From the IMG/VR virus record IMGVR_UViG_3300037963_002346, positions 1 through 27,209 of that record: a stretch of DNA of 27,209 nt; one strand, written 5' to 3'. The stretch comes from a virus. Below are positions 13,167-19,137 of the stretch, in pieces. A program made the translations under genes and the position numbers. Below the pieces are notes generated by a model. It saw nothing but the letters and a program-made list of their open reading frames with translations, was not told where the DNA came from and searched no databases. Position 1 is the first letter of the stretch, and each line of letters opens with the position of its first letter.

Positions 13167-13375
13167 TGGAAAAAGCAATAGGTTTATACGAATATGACTA
13201 TTCTATAATGGTAGTTGCAGACACCTTAAAGAAGCGTGGCAATAAATACGAATCATACGAAGAAATGTATGATGACGCCACAATGGTTTATGAAGGTTTT
13301 GTTAGGTCAGATTCAAGCTTTGAAGTTGATTGGATGACATCATTAAATGAATATATAGAAAGGAGTGGGAAATGA
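13166..13375 (+). CDS. Small acidic/aromatic protein, 69 residues
   Basis: TAATG junction with the preceding gene and GAGGAGG just upstream. The product begins MEKAIGLYEYDYSIMVVADT and is rich in Tyr, Glu and Asp (YESYEEMYDDATMVYEGFV). It has no cysteine. Family not recognised. Its stop overlaps the next start (ATGA). Confidence 0.7.
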   Translation: MEKAIGLYEYDYSIMVVADTLKKRGNKYESYEEMYDDATMVYEGFVRSDSSFEVDWMTSLNEYIERSGK

Positions 13376-13575
13376 GAAAGCCCGATTACGCAGAAATGCG
13401 AAACATGCTATCTTTTAGAGAAGCAGAAGACATGACATATAGGGACATACAAGAAATATTATTATTTGGTACTAGACCATATTCAGAAGTGCCAGATGAT
13501 GAGATTTTAGATATGTTTGTAGCAACATTTGGTACAGCTTATATACCTAAGAAAAAAGTAAAGGAGGATAAATGA
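13372..13575 (+). CDS. Small hypothetical protein, 67 residues
   Basis: ATGA overlap with the previous gene, with AGGAG upstream. The product starts MRKPDYAEMRNMLSFREAED and continues MTYRDIQEILLFGTRPYSEV, then PDDEILDMFVATFG. The helical, acidic pattern with 'YRDIQEILLFG' could be a small helix-turn-helix-like fold, but the match is too weak to call. Ends in ATGA with the next peptide gene. Confidence 0.7.
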   Translation: MRKPDYAEMRNMLSFREAEDMTYRDIQEILLFGTRPYSEVPDDEILDMFVATFGTAYIPKKKVKEDK

Positions 13576-13655
13576 CAGAACTTTTAGCTAATTTAGCAAC
13601 CTTGTATTTGCTGGCTGTATTTATTGAAATGATAATAAATATATTTAAAAAATAA
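13572..13655 (+). CDS. Tiny membrane peptide, 27 residues
   Basis: ATG at 13572 inside the preceding stop (ATGA), with AAGGAGG 5 bases upstream, a near-ideal ribosome site. The product is nearly all hydrophobic (LLANLATLYLLAVFIEMIIN) and ends IFKK, predicting one membrane helix. The excellent start signal argues for real translation despite the length. Confidence 0.55.
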   Translation: MTELLANLATLYLLAVFIEMIINIFKK

Positions 13656-13658
13656 ATG

Positions 13659-13687
13659 TTGCTTATTATATTAAGCATTAATAAAAT
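13659..13687 (+). promoter_or_regulatory. Promoter of the replication/recombination block
   Basis: TTGCTT (13659-13664), a 17-base spacer and TAAAAT (13682-13687). It lies 70 bases before the ribbon-helix-helix gene that opens the block. Confidence 0.55.
13660..13677. promoter_or_regulatory. Inverted repeat overlapping the promoter (operator candidate)
   Basis: TGCTTA and TAAGCA, six bases apart, cover the -35 box and half of the spacer. The half-site TGCTT/AAGCA also occurs in the palindrome at 9868-9881, though with a two-base rather than eight-base gap, so a shared regulator is possible but not certain. Confidence 0.45.
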
Positions 13688-13695
13688 ATATAACA

Positions 13696-13730
13696 ATATG
13701 TGGGGTGATTACTTTAATTACCCTACATAT
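13696..13730 (+). promoter_or_regulatory. 15-bp leader hairpin upstream of the RHH gene
   Basis: ATATGTGGGGTGATT (13696-13710) pairs with 13716-13730 over a five-base loop, with two G-U pairs in 15. It is followed by an A/G-rich ribosome-site region, not a T-run, so it is not a terminator. It may stabilise the mRNA or be an operator or RNA switch for the downstream gene. Confidence 0.5.
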
Positions 13731-13759
13731 AAAAAAAGAAAAAGGAGAGCGATTTAATA

Positions 13760-13927
13760 ATGAGAAATCTTGAGACTCAAGAACAGAATAAAACAAAAAA
13801 GAATGTAATCATAACAAATATGGATAAAAATCTTTGGAATAAATTCAAAGGAACATGCTATTCTCGTGGAACTTCTATGAATAAAGCGATAGCAGAACTT
13901 ATCGAATCATTTGTTTCTGAAAATTAG
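13760..13927 (+). CDS. Ribbon-helix-helix DNA-binding regulator
   Basis: This 55-residue protein has a flexible polar N-terminus, then a short beta strand (KNVIITNMD), a helix (KNLWNKFKGTCYSRG) and a second helix (SMNKAIAELIESFV). This is the layout of Arc/MetJ/CopG-type ribbon-helix-helix repressors, which bind inverted repeats as dimers. The start ATG has GGAG 12 bases upstream, a rather long spacing. It lies right after a promoter with an overlapping inverted repeat and a strong leader hairpin, so autoregulation is likely (inference). It directly precedes the nuclease-annealing protein-SSB genes and probably controls them. Confidence 0.8.
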   Translation: MRNLETQEQNKTKKNVIITNMDKNLWNKFKGTCYSRGTSMNKAIAELIESFVSEN

Positions 13928-13935
13928 GAGAAGCC

Positions 13936-14757
13936 TTGAAAAATAAATGTCCCGTTGATGTAGAGTCAATCTATAACGACTATATTGTAAGAAAAAACGA
14001 AGAAAACTACAAAGAGAGATATGATGGTAAAGAAAATCATTATCATGCCTCTGGAGCGGGTACTTGTTCAAGAAAACTTTATTACGAATCTATTGAGCTT
14101 GCTCCTACTACAAATCCAGCTAATGAAAAGTCATCTAGAATTATGAGATTAGGTACAATTGTACATGATGATTTACAACAAGCTCTTTCCGATACTACTA
14201 TATATAGTACTACTATAAATAGTAATACTACATATGAAGAATCTATATATAGTAAAGAAAAAGATATAAAGAATATCCAAAAAGAAAGTTTCAAATTCCA
14301 CATTGAAGGTGAAGTGTTTATTGCTTCCTTAAACGTCAGAGGTTTTTATGATTTAGTGGCGGTTAGTGAAGTTGATGGTAGCGTACATCTTATTGATTTT
14401 AAAACTATGGCTAGCTATTCGTGGTCAAGGAAGTTTGGATATAAAAATAGAGACCCTTATGCGTCTGTTCATCAAGAGTTACAGCTTGGAACTTATGGGT
14501 TAGCTATAAAAGAAAAATTTGGTAGGCTTGACAGTATGTGGTTGTACTACTACAATAAGGACAATTCACAGATGAGGTCTTACCAAGTTCCAATGGTTAT
14601 GCTTGAAAGAGCAAAAGCTTTTTGGACTAACGTAAACGAAGAACATAAGAAAGGTCTTCCAATGTTTAGAGAAAAATTCAGTCCAGTAGAGGATTGGAAT
14701 TGCAGTTACTGTAGATTTCTAGACCATTGTAAACCGCCTTTCTTTAAGAAAAAGTAA
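13936..14757 (+). CDS. Cas4/RecB-like PD-(D/E)XK exonuclease with four-Cys Fe-S site
   Basis: This 273-residue nuclease shows all core motifs: H77 in LGTIVHDDL, D139 in RGFYDLV, D154-x-K156 in LIDFKT, and the QxxxY motif Q183-Y187 in QLGTYG. C44 and the C-terminal C256, C259 and C265 (NCSYCRFLDHC) are spaced as in AddB/Cas4-type [4Fe-4S] nucleases. It would resect DNA ends for the annealing protein encoded just downstream. The start is TTG at 13936-13938, with AGGAG 5 bases ahead. An ATG 5 codons in is not correctly framed with a ribosome site. No Cas1/Cas2 or repeats are near, so this is a recombination enzyme, not a CRISPR gene. Confidence 0.85.
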   Translation: MKNKCPVDVESIYNDYIVRKNEENYKERYDGKENHYHASGAGTCSRKLYYESIELAPTTNPANEKSSRIMRLGTIVHDDLQQALSDTTIYSTTINSNTTYEESIYSKEKDIKNIQKESFKFHIEGEVFIASLNVRGFYDLVAVSEVDGSVHLIDFKTMASYSWSRKFGYKNRDPYASVHQELQLGTYGLAIKEKFGRLDSMWLYYYNKDNSQMRSYQVPMVMLERAKAFWTNVNEEHKKGLPMFREKFSPVEDWNCSYCRFLDHCKPPFFKKK

Positions 14758-14768
14758 AGGAGATAAAC

Positions 14769-15317
14769 GTGAGTGTATTTCAAAAACTAAAAGACGTTGA
14801 CATCTCTAAATTAGCAGAGCAAAAAGGTAAGTTTGATTACTTGTCTTGGGCACATGCAGTAAGAGAGATGTTAAAAGTATTTCCAGAGGCAACTTGGGAA
14901 GTACATGAATATGATAGTATGCCTTACATGCAAACAACTACAGGCTACTACACAAAAGTAAGTGTAACAATTGATGGTATTACAAGGACTCAGATACATC
15001 CTGTTCTTGATAATAAGAATCAAACTATTGACACACCTAACGCTTTTCAGATAAACACATCAATTCAAAGGTGTTTAGCAAAAGCAATAGCATTACATGG
15101 TCTTGGTCTTTCATTATTTGCTGGTGAGGATTTACCAGACAATATAACAGATAAGCAAGAAAAAGAGTTTACTAAGCTTGCTAATCAAGTTAAAGATGAA
15201 AAGGCTAAAAAGGCTATGTTAAGCGCTCTTAAGAGCGGTAAGATAAACGAATCAAACTATGCAAAAAGTTTGGAACATTGTAAAACAATTATCAAAAATG
15301 AAAAAGGAGATAAATAA
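14769..15317 (+). CDS. Single-strand annealing protein, Sak3/DUF1071 type
   Basis: This 182-residue protein matches the DUF1071 (Sak3-like, RAD52-superfamily) annealing proteins. The N-terminal YLSWAHAVREMLKVFPEATW (24-43), the central TGYYTKVSVTIDG (58-70), and the highly typical INTSIQRCLAKAIALHGLGL (95-114) followed by SLFAGEDLP are all present. Annealing proteins pair complementary single strands and promote phage recombination. Here it would act with the upstream Fe-S nuclease and the downstream SSB. The C-terminus is a Lys/Glu helix. The start is GTG (14769) with AAAGGAG 6 bases upstream. The stop shares one base with the SSB start. Confidence 0.9.
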   Translation: MSVFQKLKDVDISKLAEQKGKFDYLSWAHAVREMLKVFPEATWEVHEYDSMPYMQTTTGYYTKVSVTIDGITRTQIHPVLDNKNQTIDTPNAFQINTSIQRCLAKAIALHGLGLSLFAGEDLPDNITDKQEKEFTKLANQVKDEKAKKAMLSALKSGKINESNYAKSLEHCKTIIKNEKGDK

Positions 15318-15943
15318 TGGCTAGTGAAACAGCTAAAATGTTTGACGATATGTTAAACGATACAGAGAGTTTCTTTGTTCCAGGCGAAGAAGCTGAAACA
15401 CAAAAACCAAAAAATGCACCAAACGTAAGAGGTGAGTTTTATGGTCACATGCAAGGAGCTACAAGCAAAGAAGTTTCATGGACTAGAGATGGTAAAACAT
15501 TTAAAGCTTTAGTTTATAATTATGAGTTTGTAGTAGATGCAAAAAACGAAGAGAATGAATATACAAAAGGTGATAATACCTATAGCGGTAAAGAGTATGT
15601 TGGCAGAACTTATAGGTCTAATGGTATATTTAGGTTTTTAGAACCAAAAGAGGGCGATGACTTTGTATCAAACTCTACTGGTAATAAAAGGTACTTTCAG
15701 TTTTGTGAGACCATTGGTGTAGAGATACCTAGAAAAGTAGTTAAAATGGACGGTAAAGATGTTGAGGTTCAAGTTTTACCACCACTTAAAGGAACTGATA
15801 TTGATGGAGCTCCAGTAATAGCTCTTATAGATGCTGGAAAACCATATAAAAATAAAGATGGTGAAGAGAGAACACCACACGTTGTTAAATTTGTAAAGCA
15901 ATGGGAAGGAGGGGTAAGGAAAGATGCAGACATCCCATTCTAA
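15317..15943 (+). CDS. ssb: Single-stranded DNA-binding protein (SSB-like)
   Basis: This 208-residue protein has an acidic N-terminus, a beta-rich core and a C-terminal tip DADIPF, the hallmark acidic-aromatic tail by which SSBs recruit partner proteins. The core has strand-like segments (ALVYNYEFVVDA, YVGRTYRSNGIFRFL, RYFQFCETIGVEIP) consistent with an OB fold, but the typical OB signature is not obvious, so the SSB call leans on the tail and on the operon (nuclease-annealing protein-SSB). It is longer than bacterial SSB. The start is in a TAATG junction with the annealing gene. The last 20 bases also encode the start of the next gene. Confidence 0.75.
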   Translation: MASETAKMFDDMLNDTESFFVPGEEAETQKPKNAPNVRGEFYGHMQGATSKEVSWTRDGKTFKALVYNYEFVVDAKNEENEYTKGDNTYSGKEYVGRTYRSNGIFRFLEPKEGDDFVSNSTGNKRYFQFCETIGVEIPRKVVKMDGKDVEVQVLPPLKGTDIDGAPVIALIDAGKPYKNKDGEERTPHVVKFVKQWEGGVRKDADIPF

Positions 15944-16079
15944 GAGAAGATACAGAAAAGTAGGATGGTCCAGAGAGTTTCTTATCAATGCCTTGTATGG
16001 TTTTGGTATGAAGGGCAAAAAAATAAGTAGAATTGTTGGAGTTTCTCCAGCAACAGTCTACAGACACATAAAAAGATAA
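15924..16079 (+). CDS. Tiny helix-turn-helix protein overlapping ssb
   Basis: This 51-residue basic protein contains a resolvase-type helix-turn-helix: ALYGFGMKGKKISRIVGV followed by SPATVYRHIKR, with the usual 'I-x-x-x-x-G-V-S-x-x-T-V-Y-R' spacing. The start ATG at 15924 lies inside the final codons of ssb in another frame, with GGAGG and AAGGAAAG just upstream. It would bind DNA as a regulator. The structured element at 16084-16179 follows immediately. Confidence 0.75.
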   Translation: MQTSHSKRRYRKVGWSREFLINALYGFGMKGKKISRIVGVSPATVYRHIKR

Positions 16080-16083
16080 TTAT

Positions 16084-16179
16084 ATGGGAGACTTTGTATA
16101 TCGTGAGAATACATGGGTGGTTTTAACGTGGTCCTCTCTACCGCAATTCTTTTCCGCCTTTTCGGGTCTCCCATTTTTT
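16084..16179 (+). ncRNA. Multi-armed RNA-like element ending in a T-run (terminator or small RNA)
   Basis: ATGGGAGAC (16084-16092) pairs with GTCTCCCAT (16166-16174) as a 9-bp closing stem, followed by six T (16174-16179). Inside it are three possible arms: TGTAT/ATACA (16095-16113), GTGGT/ACCGC with a seven-base loop (16128-16144, one G-U pair), and CCG/CGG (16154-16165). The layout is cloverleaf-like, but it lacks the GG of a D-loop, a U before the anticodon and the TTC of a T-loop, so it is not a recognisable tRNA. It could be a terminator with a structured loop, a small RNA or a regulatory leader. Confidence 0.45.
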
Positions 16180-16192
16180 AAAAGGAGAGAGT

Positions 16193-16351
16193 ATGAAATG
16201 TTGGCATTGTAATTCAGAATTAATTTGGGGTGGTGACCATGATTATGAGGATTATGGCAAAGAGGGTGAAGGTATAGTAAGTAACTTCAGCTGTCCAGAT
16301 TGTGAGTCGTACTATGAGTGTTACCTACCTTTAGGTGGGCAAAGTGATTAA
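16193..16351 (+). CDS. Small zinc-ribbon protein, 52 residues
   Basis: C3-x-x-C6 (MKCWHC) and C34-x-x-C37 (CPDC) form a zinc-ribbon pair around an acidic His/Asp-rich loop (GGDHDYEDYGKEGEGIV). Very similar short proteins beginning 'MKCWHCxxELIWGGDHD' occur widely in phages, with no known function. The start has AAAGGAG 7 bases upstream. Confidence 0.8.
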   Translation: MKCWHCNSELIWGGDHDYEDYGKEGEGIVSNFSCPDCESYYECYLPLGGQSD

Positions 16352-16377
16352 TTTATTTAATATTATAGGAGAGTAAA

Positions 16378-16518
16378 ATGAAAAACCGTACATGGAAAAA
16401 GGTTCAAAAGATAAGGGCAGAATTAGAAAAAAGCCCTAATGGATGGCCATTATGTAAGATGATAGGCGTTGAATACTTTGAGGTAAATAGAACAAGAAAA
16501 GGTTGGAAGGATGCGTAG
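16378..16518 (+). CDS. Small basic protein, 46 residues
   Basis: ATG at 16378 with AGGAGAG 6 bases upstream. The product begins MKNRTWKKVQKIRAELEKSP and ends in a basic RTRKGWKDA tail, with an LCKMIGVEYF segment that might be part of a helix-turn-helix. The stop overlaps the next start by 8 bases. Family not recognised. Confidence 0.65.
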   Translation: MKNRTWKKVQKIRAELEKSPNGWPLCKMIGVEYFEVNRTRKGWKDA

Positions 16519-16861
16519 GTCAGATATGCAAGCCTTAATGACAAGAATTATGGATAAAATATCCGAAACAAGAGACGCAGGTCAGAAAGAATATGCAAGA
16601 GATTTAGATAATGTATTTGCAAATTTTGAACGAGTCGCCTCCTTTGTAGGCGTTAATAGAGAAAAGGCTCTGTTAACTTACATGATAAAACATGTTGATG
16701 GTCTATGCGCTTATGCTGATGGACATCAATCACAAAGAGAAGATGTAAGAGGTAGGCTTACAGATATTATAGTATATTGTATTTTAATGTGGGGTATGGT
16801 TGAAGATAATGAAAACCCATTAAGTGGTAAATCTGCTCCAGGATATGAGCTCAAAGACTAA
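16511..16861 (+). CDS. MazG-like all-alpha NTP pyrophosphatase-type protein
   Basis: This 116-residue, all-helical protein has RDLDNVFANFERVASFVGV near residues 30-48, then a conserved KH pair (K60-H61 in MIKHVDG) and EDVRGRLTDIIVYCILMWG (E77 and D85 on one helix). This is the layout of small phage proteins in the MazG/dUTPase all-alpha pyrophosphohydrolase superfamily ('KHxxs...E.i..Ri.DxxxY.xL'), which remove non-canonical nucleotides or act in nucleotide modification. The call is by pattern and the substrate is unknown. The start ATG at 16511 overlaps the preceding stop with AAGG upstream. Confidence 0.6.
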   Translation: MRRSDMQALMTRIMDKISETRDAGQKEYARDLDNVFANFERVASFVGVNREKALLTYMIKHVDGLCAYADGHQSQREDVRGRLTDIIVYCILMWGMVEDNENPLSGKSAPGYELKD

Positions 16862-17324
16862 AAAGTGTAGCAATTGTGAAAAACATTATAAAATATCCGA
16901 CTTTAGTTGGAAGATTAAGAGACTCAATAAAAGGAGCAACAAGTGTAAACAATGTACAAATGAGTACTCTAGAAAACATTATCATAAATATAAGTATAGC
17001 TATAAAAAAAGAGCTAAAATTAATAATGAAAAATACAAGAATGAAAGAAGAGATTTAGTTTATGAGTTTAAGCTTAGTAATCCTTGTTCTTCTTGTGGTG
17101 AAAGCAATCCTATCGTCTTGGAATTTCACCATCTTGACCCGAAAGAGAAAAGAAATGATGTATCGAATATGGCATCACATGGATATTCAGTCGAGAGTAT
17201 TGAAAAAGAAATTGAAAAATGCGTCATATTATGCGCAAACTGTCACAGAAAGAAAACAGCCAAACAACAGAATTGGCACTCACATAAGCGAAAAGAAAGG
17301 AGCAAAACGTGGGAAGAGCAATAG
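16845..17324 (+). CDS. Free-standing HNH endonuclease
   Basis: This 159-residue protein (ATG 16845) has an N-terminal CxxC pair (C8, C11 with C34, C37: CSNC, CKQC) forming a zinc finger and a very basic Lys/Tyr/Arg linker. The HNH fold is framed by two CxxC pairs (C81-C84 and C130-C133) around LEFHHLDPKEKRNDV and CVILCANCHRKK. H95/H96 and H134 are the probable catalytic and metal ligands. This is the usual make-up of phage-borne homing or intergenic HNH enzymes. Its start overlaps the upstream gene by 17 bases and its end overlaps the next, so it was probably inserted late. GTG 16824 is an alternative start. Neither has a good ribosome site. Confidence 0.8.
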   Translation: MSSKTKKCSNCEKHYKISDFSWKIKRLNKRSNKCKQCTNEYSRKHYHKYKYSYKKRAKINNEKYKNERRDLVYEFKLSNPCSSCGESNPIVLEFHHLDPKEKRNDVSNMASHGYSVESIEKEIEKCVILCANCHRKKTAKQQNWHSHKRKERSKTWEEQ

Positions 17325-17512
17325 ACATGGAAAACGATATTATCAAGCTACAGCAAGAGGTATCAAAACTAAAAGAAATATTAGAACAAATATTAAATGA
17401 GGTAAAGAAAGATGAAAAGAAAAAAACCAACGTCAAGAGAAGTACAGACGGTAATAGAAAATCTGATAATGGAAAAGATGAAGCTGGAACAGCTGATAAC
17501 GGGTCTAAGTAA
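17309..17512 (+). CDS. Small coiled-coil protein with GTG start
   Basis: GTG at 17309 with AAAGGAG 6 bases upstream is a strong start, overlapping the HNH gene by 16 bases. The first 35 residues form an amphipathic helix (MENDIIKLQQEVSKLKEILE, then QILNEVKKD). The rest is a polar low-complexity tail rich in Lys, Asn, Asp and Gly. The tail overlaps the next gene by 101 bases in another frame, so one of the two frames is under weak constraint there. An ATG at 17327 is also possible. Family not firmly recognised. Confidence 0.6.
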   Translation: MGRAIDMENDIIKLQQEVSKLKEILEQILNEVKKDEKKKTNVKRSTDGNRKSDNGKDEAGTADNGSK

Positions 17513-17633
17513 CGCTTTGATGGAGTATATAGACTTTAAGAAGGATACTAAAAAGTTTGAAACTTATTTAATGAAAAAGGAGAAAACTAATGATAGACAG
17601 AAAACTACTAGAAAAAATACTAACAGAAAATAG
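17412..17633 (+). CDS. Small protein, 'KPTSREVQTVIENLI' type
   Basis: ATG at 17412 with GAGG 9 bases upstream. The 73-residue product begins MKRKKPTSREVQTVIENLIM, followed by a helix (LEQLITGLSNALMEYIDFK) and a Lys-rich end. I have seen similar 'KPTxxEVxxxIxxLI...LxxYIxxK' proteins in marine phages, so this is probably the genuine frame even though it overlaps both neighbours by 101 and 44 bases. The function is unknown and the pattern is coiled-coil-like. Confidence 0.7.
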   Translation: MKRKKPTSREVQTVIENLIMEKMKLEQLITGLSNALMEYIDFKKDTKKFETYLMKKEKTNDRQKTTRKNTNRK

Positions 17634-17775
17634 TTGGGGTCTATACTTAAAAGGCAGACCTCTTGATGAAATAAATACTAATGTAGGTGTTATCTACAAG
17701 ATATGTGAAGTGTCTGTAGAAAAATTAGTAGACGAATACAATCAAGGTGTAGCTAATATGCAAAATGAAGAATAA
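17590..17775 (+). CDS. Small hypothetical protein before dnaB
   Basis: ATG at 17590 with AAAGGAG 7 bases upstream. The 61-residue product begins MIDRKLLEKILTENSWGLYL and contains KGRPLDEINTNVGVIYKICE, followed by an acidic helix. The 'LDEINTNVGVIYKICEVSVEKLV' part could be a small helical domain (helix-turn-helix-like). It lies 15 bases before the helicase gene and may be a helicase loader or accessory, by position only. Confidence 0.7.
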   Translation: MIDRKLLEKILTENSWGLYLKGRPLDEINTNVGVIYKICEVSVEKLVDEYNQGVANMQNEE

Positions 17776-17790
17776 ATAAAAGGAGAAAAG

Positions 17791-19137
17791 ATGCAAGAGA
17801 TAGCTGATGTAGCCACAGAAGATGTGGTTTTAGGGAGCGTTATCTTAAACCCAGAGACATATAGTACAATAGCGCCATATGTGCCAGATAGAAGAGTTTT
17901 TACACAGATAAAAGCTAAGAACTTATGGGACAAACTAACTGATATGGTGAAAGAAAATAAAAATATAGATTTACCTATACTTTGCTCTTCACTTACGAGA
18001 GAAGATAATTTAAATGGTATAACTACAGGTTACTTGGTAGACATAACAAGCGATACAGGTAGTACCTCAATGGTAGAAGCTTATGCACAGGTAATCTATG
18101 AGAAGTATTTACTAAGAAAGATTGTACAAGAAACAGAGAATATTAGGCAAAACGCACTACATAAAGGTAGCGATGTCTATACACTAATCAACCAGGCCCA
18201 CACACTTATGGGTGAGCTTATAAGAGTTAAGCCAGGTGAAAAATTTACTATCGACAAAGCTATGTCAGATACCCTTAACACTATGCAAGAGGGTAACAAA
18301 AAGATGATTAAGACTGGTTTTAAGGAGATAGATGGACTTGCAGGGGGGCTAACTAGAGGAGAGATAAGTATAGTTGGGGGTAGACCTGGACATGGCAAAA
18401 CAACTTTTCTTGTCAACCTCTTAGCTTCCCTTGTAAAAGGTGGTTATAAAGTAGCTATGTTTAATAGGGAGTTACCTAATAGTGAGGTTATAAAAAAATT
18501 AATATGCATAGAGAATCCAAGATTAAATTACAGAGATGTTAGAAAAGGTATTATTGATAAAACAAATATAGGATTTATCAATGAGCTTAAAAAATCTTCT
18601 AGAAAAATAGCAGACATATATGGTGAAGACAGGTTTGTTATGTTTGACAGTATTAGAGATTTAGCTAAAACCGCATCAGAGGTAAAGAAGTTTGAGCCAG
18701 ATGTAATCATAGACGACTACATACAGCTTGTAACTCCTGCTGGAAAAGAAACTGAGAGAAGGTTACAGTTAGAGCGTATCTGTAATGAATATAAATGGTT
18801 GGCAAAAGAGGCAAACTGTGCAGTTGTGTTAGCATCACAGTTGAACAGGTCATTAGAATCTAGAAATAAAGAAGCTAAAAGGCCACAATTGTCTGACCTT
18901 GCAGAGTCGGGAGCTATAGAGCAGGTAGCAGAGAATGTATTCTTTGTATACTATTCTTATAAAGTAGACCCGTCAATGCACTCAAAAAATGAAATAAGAT
19001 TAATCGCAAGCAAAGTAAGATATGGAGAGTCTTCTGAGATTACGCTTCACTACAATGGTGATATATGTACAATCTATGATAACTGGTCCATACCACACGC
19101 AAGGGAGCTAGATGAAACAAAAGAACTACCATTCTAA
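17791..19137 (+). CDS. dnaB: Replicative DNA helicase, DnaB family
   Basis: This 448-residue protein has an N-terminal helical domain typical of DnaB (VATEDVVLGSVILNPETYST) and a RecA-like C-terminal domain. There, Walker A GGRPGHGKT is at 196-204, the catalytic Glu E226 is in FNREL, Walker B VIIDDYIQL at 305-313, and the sensor SQLNRSLESR at 349-358. The SGAIEQVAENV segment (373-383) matches DnaB motif H4. The C-terminus ends ELDETKELPF, an SSB-tail-like acidic end. It unwinds DNA at the phage fork. No phage primase or DNA polymerase is encoded in this window. Strong ribosome site (AAAAGGAG, 7 bases before ATG). The resolvase gene overlaps its end by 26 bases. Confidence 0.93.
   Translation: MQEIADVATEDVVLGSVILNPETYSTIAPYVPDRRVFTQIKAKNLWDKLTDMVKENKNIDLPILCSSLTREDNLNGITTGYLVDITSDTGSTSMVEAYAQVIYEKYLLRKIVQETENIRQNALHKGSDVYTLINQAHTLMGELIRVKPGEKFTIDKAMSDTLNTMQEGNKKMIKTGFKEIDGLAGGLTRGEISIVGGRPGHGKTTFLVNLLASLVKGGYKVAMFNRELPNSEVIKKLICIENPRLNYRDVRKGIIDKTNIGFINELKKSSRKIADIYGEDRFVMFDSIRDLAKTASEVKKFEPDVIIDDYIQLVTPAGKETERRLQLERICNEYKWLAKEANCAVVLASQLNRSLESRNKEAKRPQLSDLAESGAIEQVAENVFFVYYSYKVDPSMHSKNEIRLIASKVRYGESSEITLHYNGDICTIYDNWSIPHARELDETKELPF

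Noticed and set aside
13936-14757. Cas4-like nuclease as evidence of a CRISPR-Cas locus
   Set aside because: No repeats, Cas1, Cas2 or effector genes are present. The neighbours are recombination genes, so a phage recombination nuclease is the simpler reading.
16086-16173. Possible tRNA (7-bp acceptor-like stem, discriminator A)
   Set aside because: No GG in the D-loop-like arm, no U before an anticodon, no TTC in the T-loop-like arm and wrong arm spacing. Kept only as an unknown RNA-like element.
17062-17400. Second rightward frame over the HNH gene and the following coiled-coil gene
   Set aside because: Shadow frame: the HNH frame has conserved motifs, and this one has no start signal or recognisable domain.
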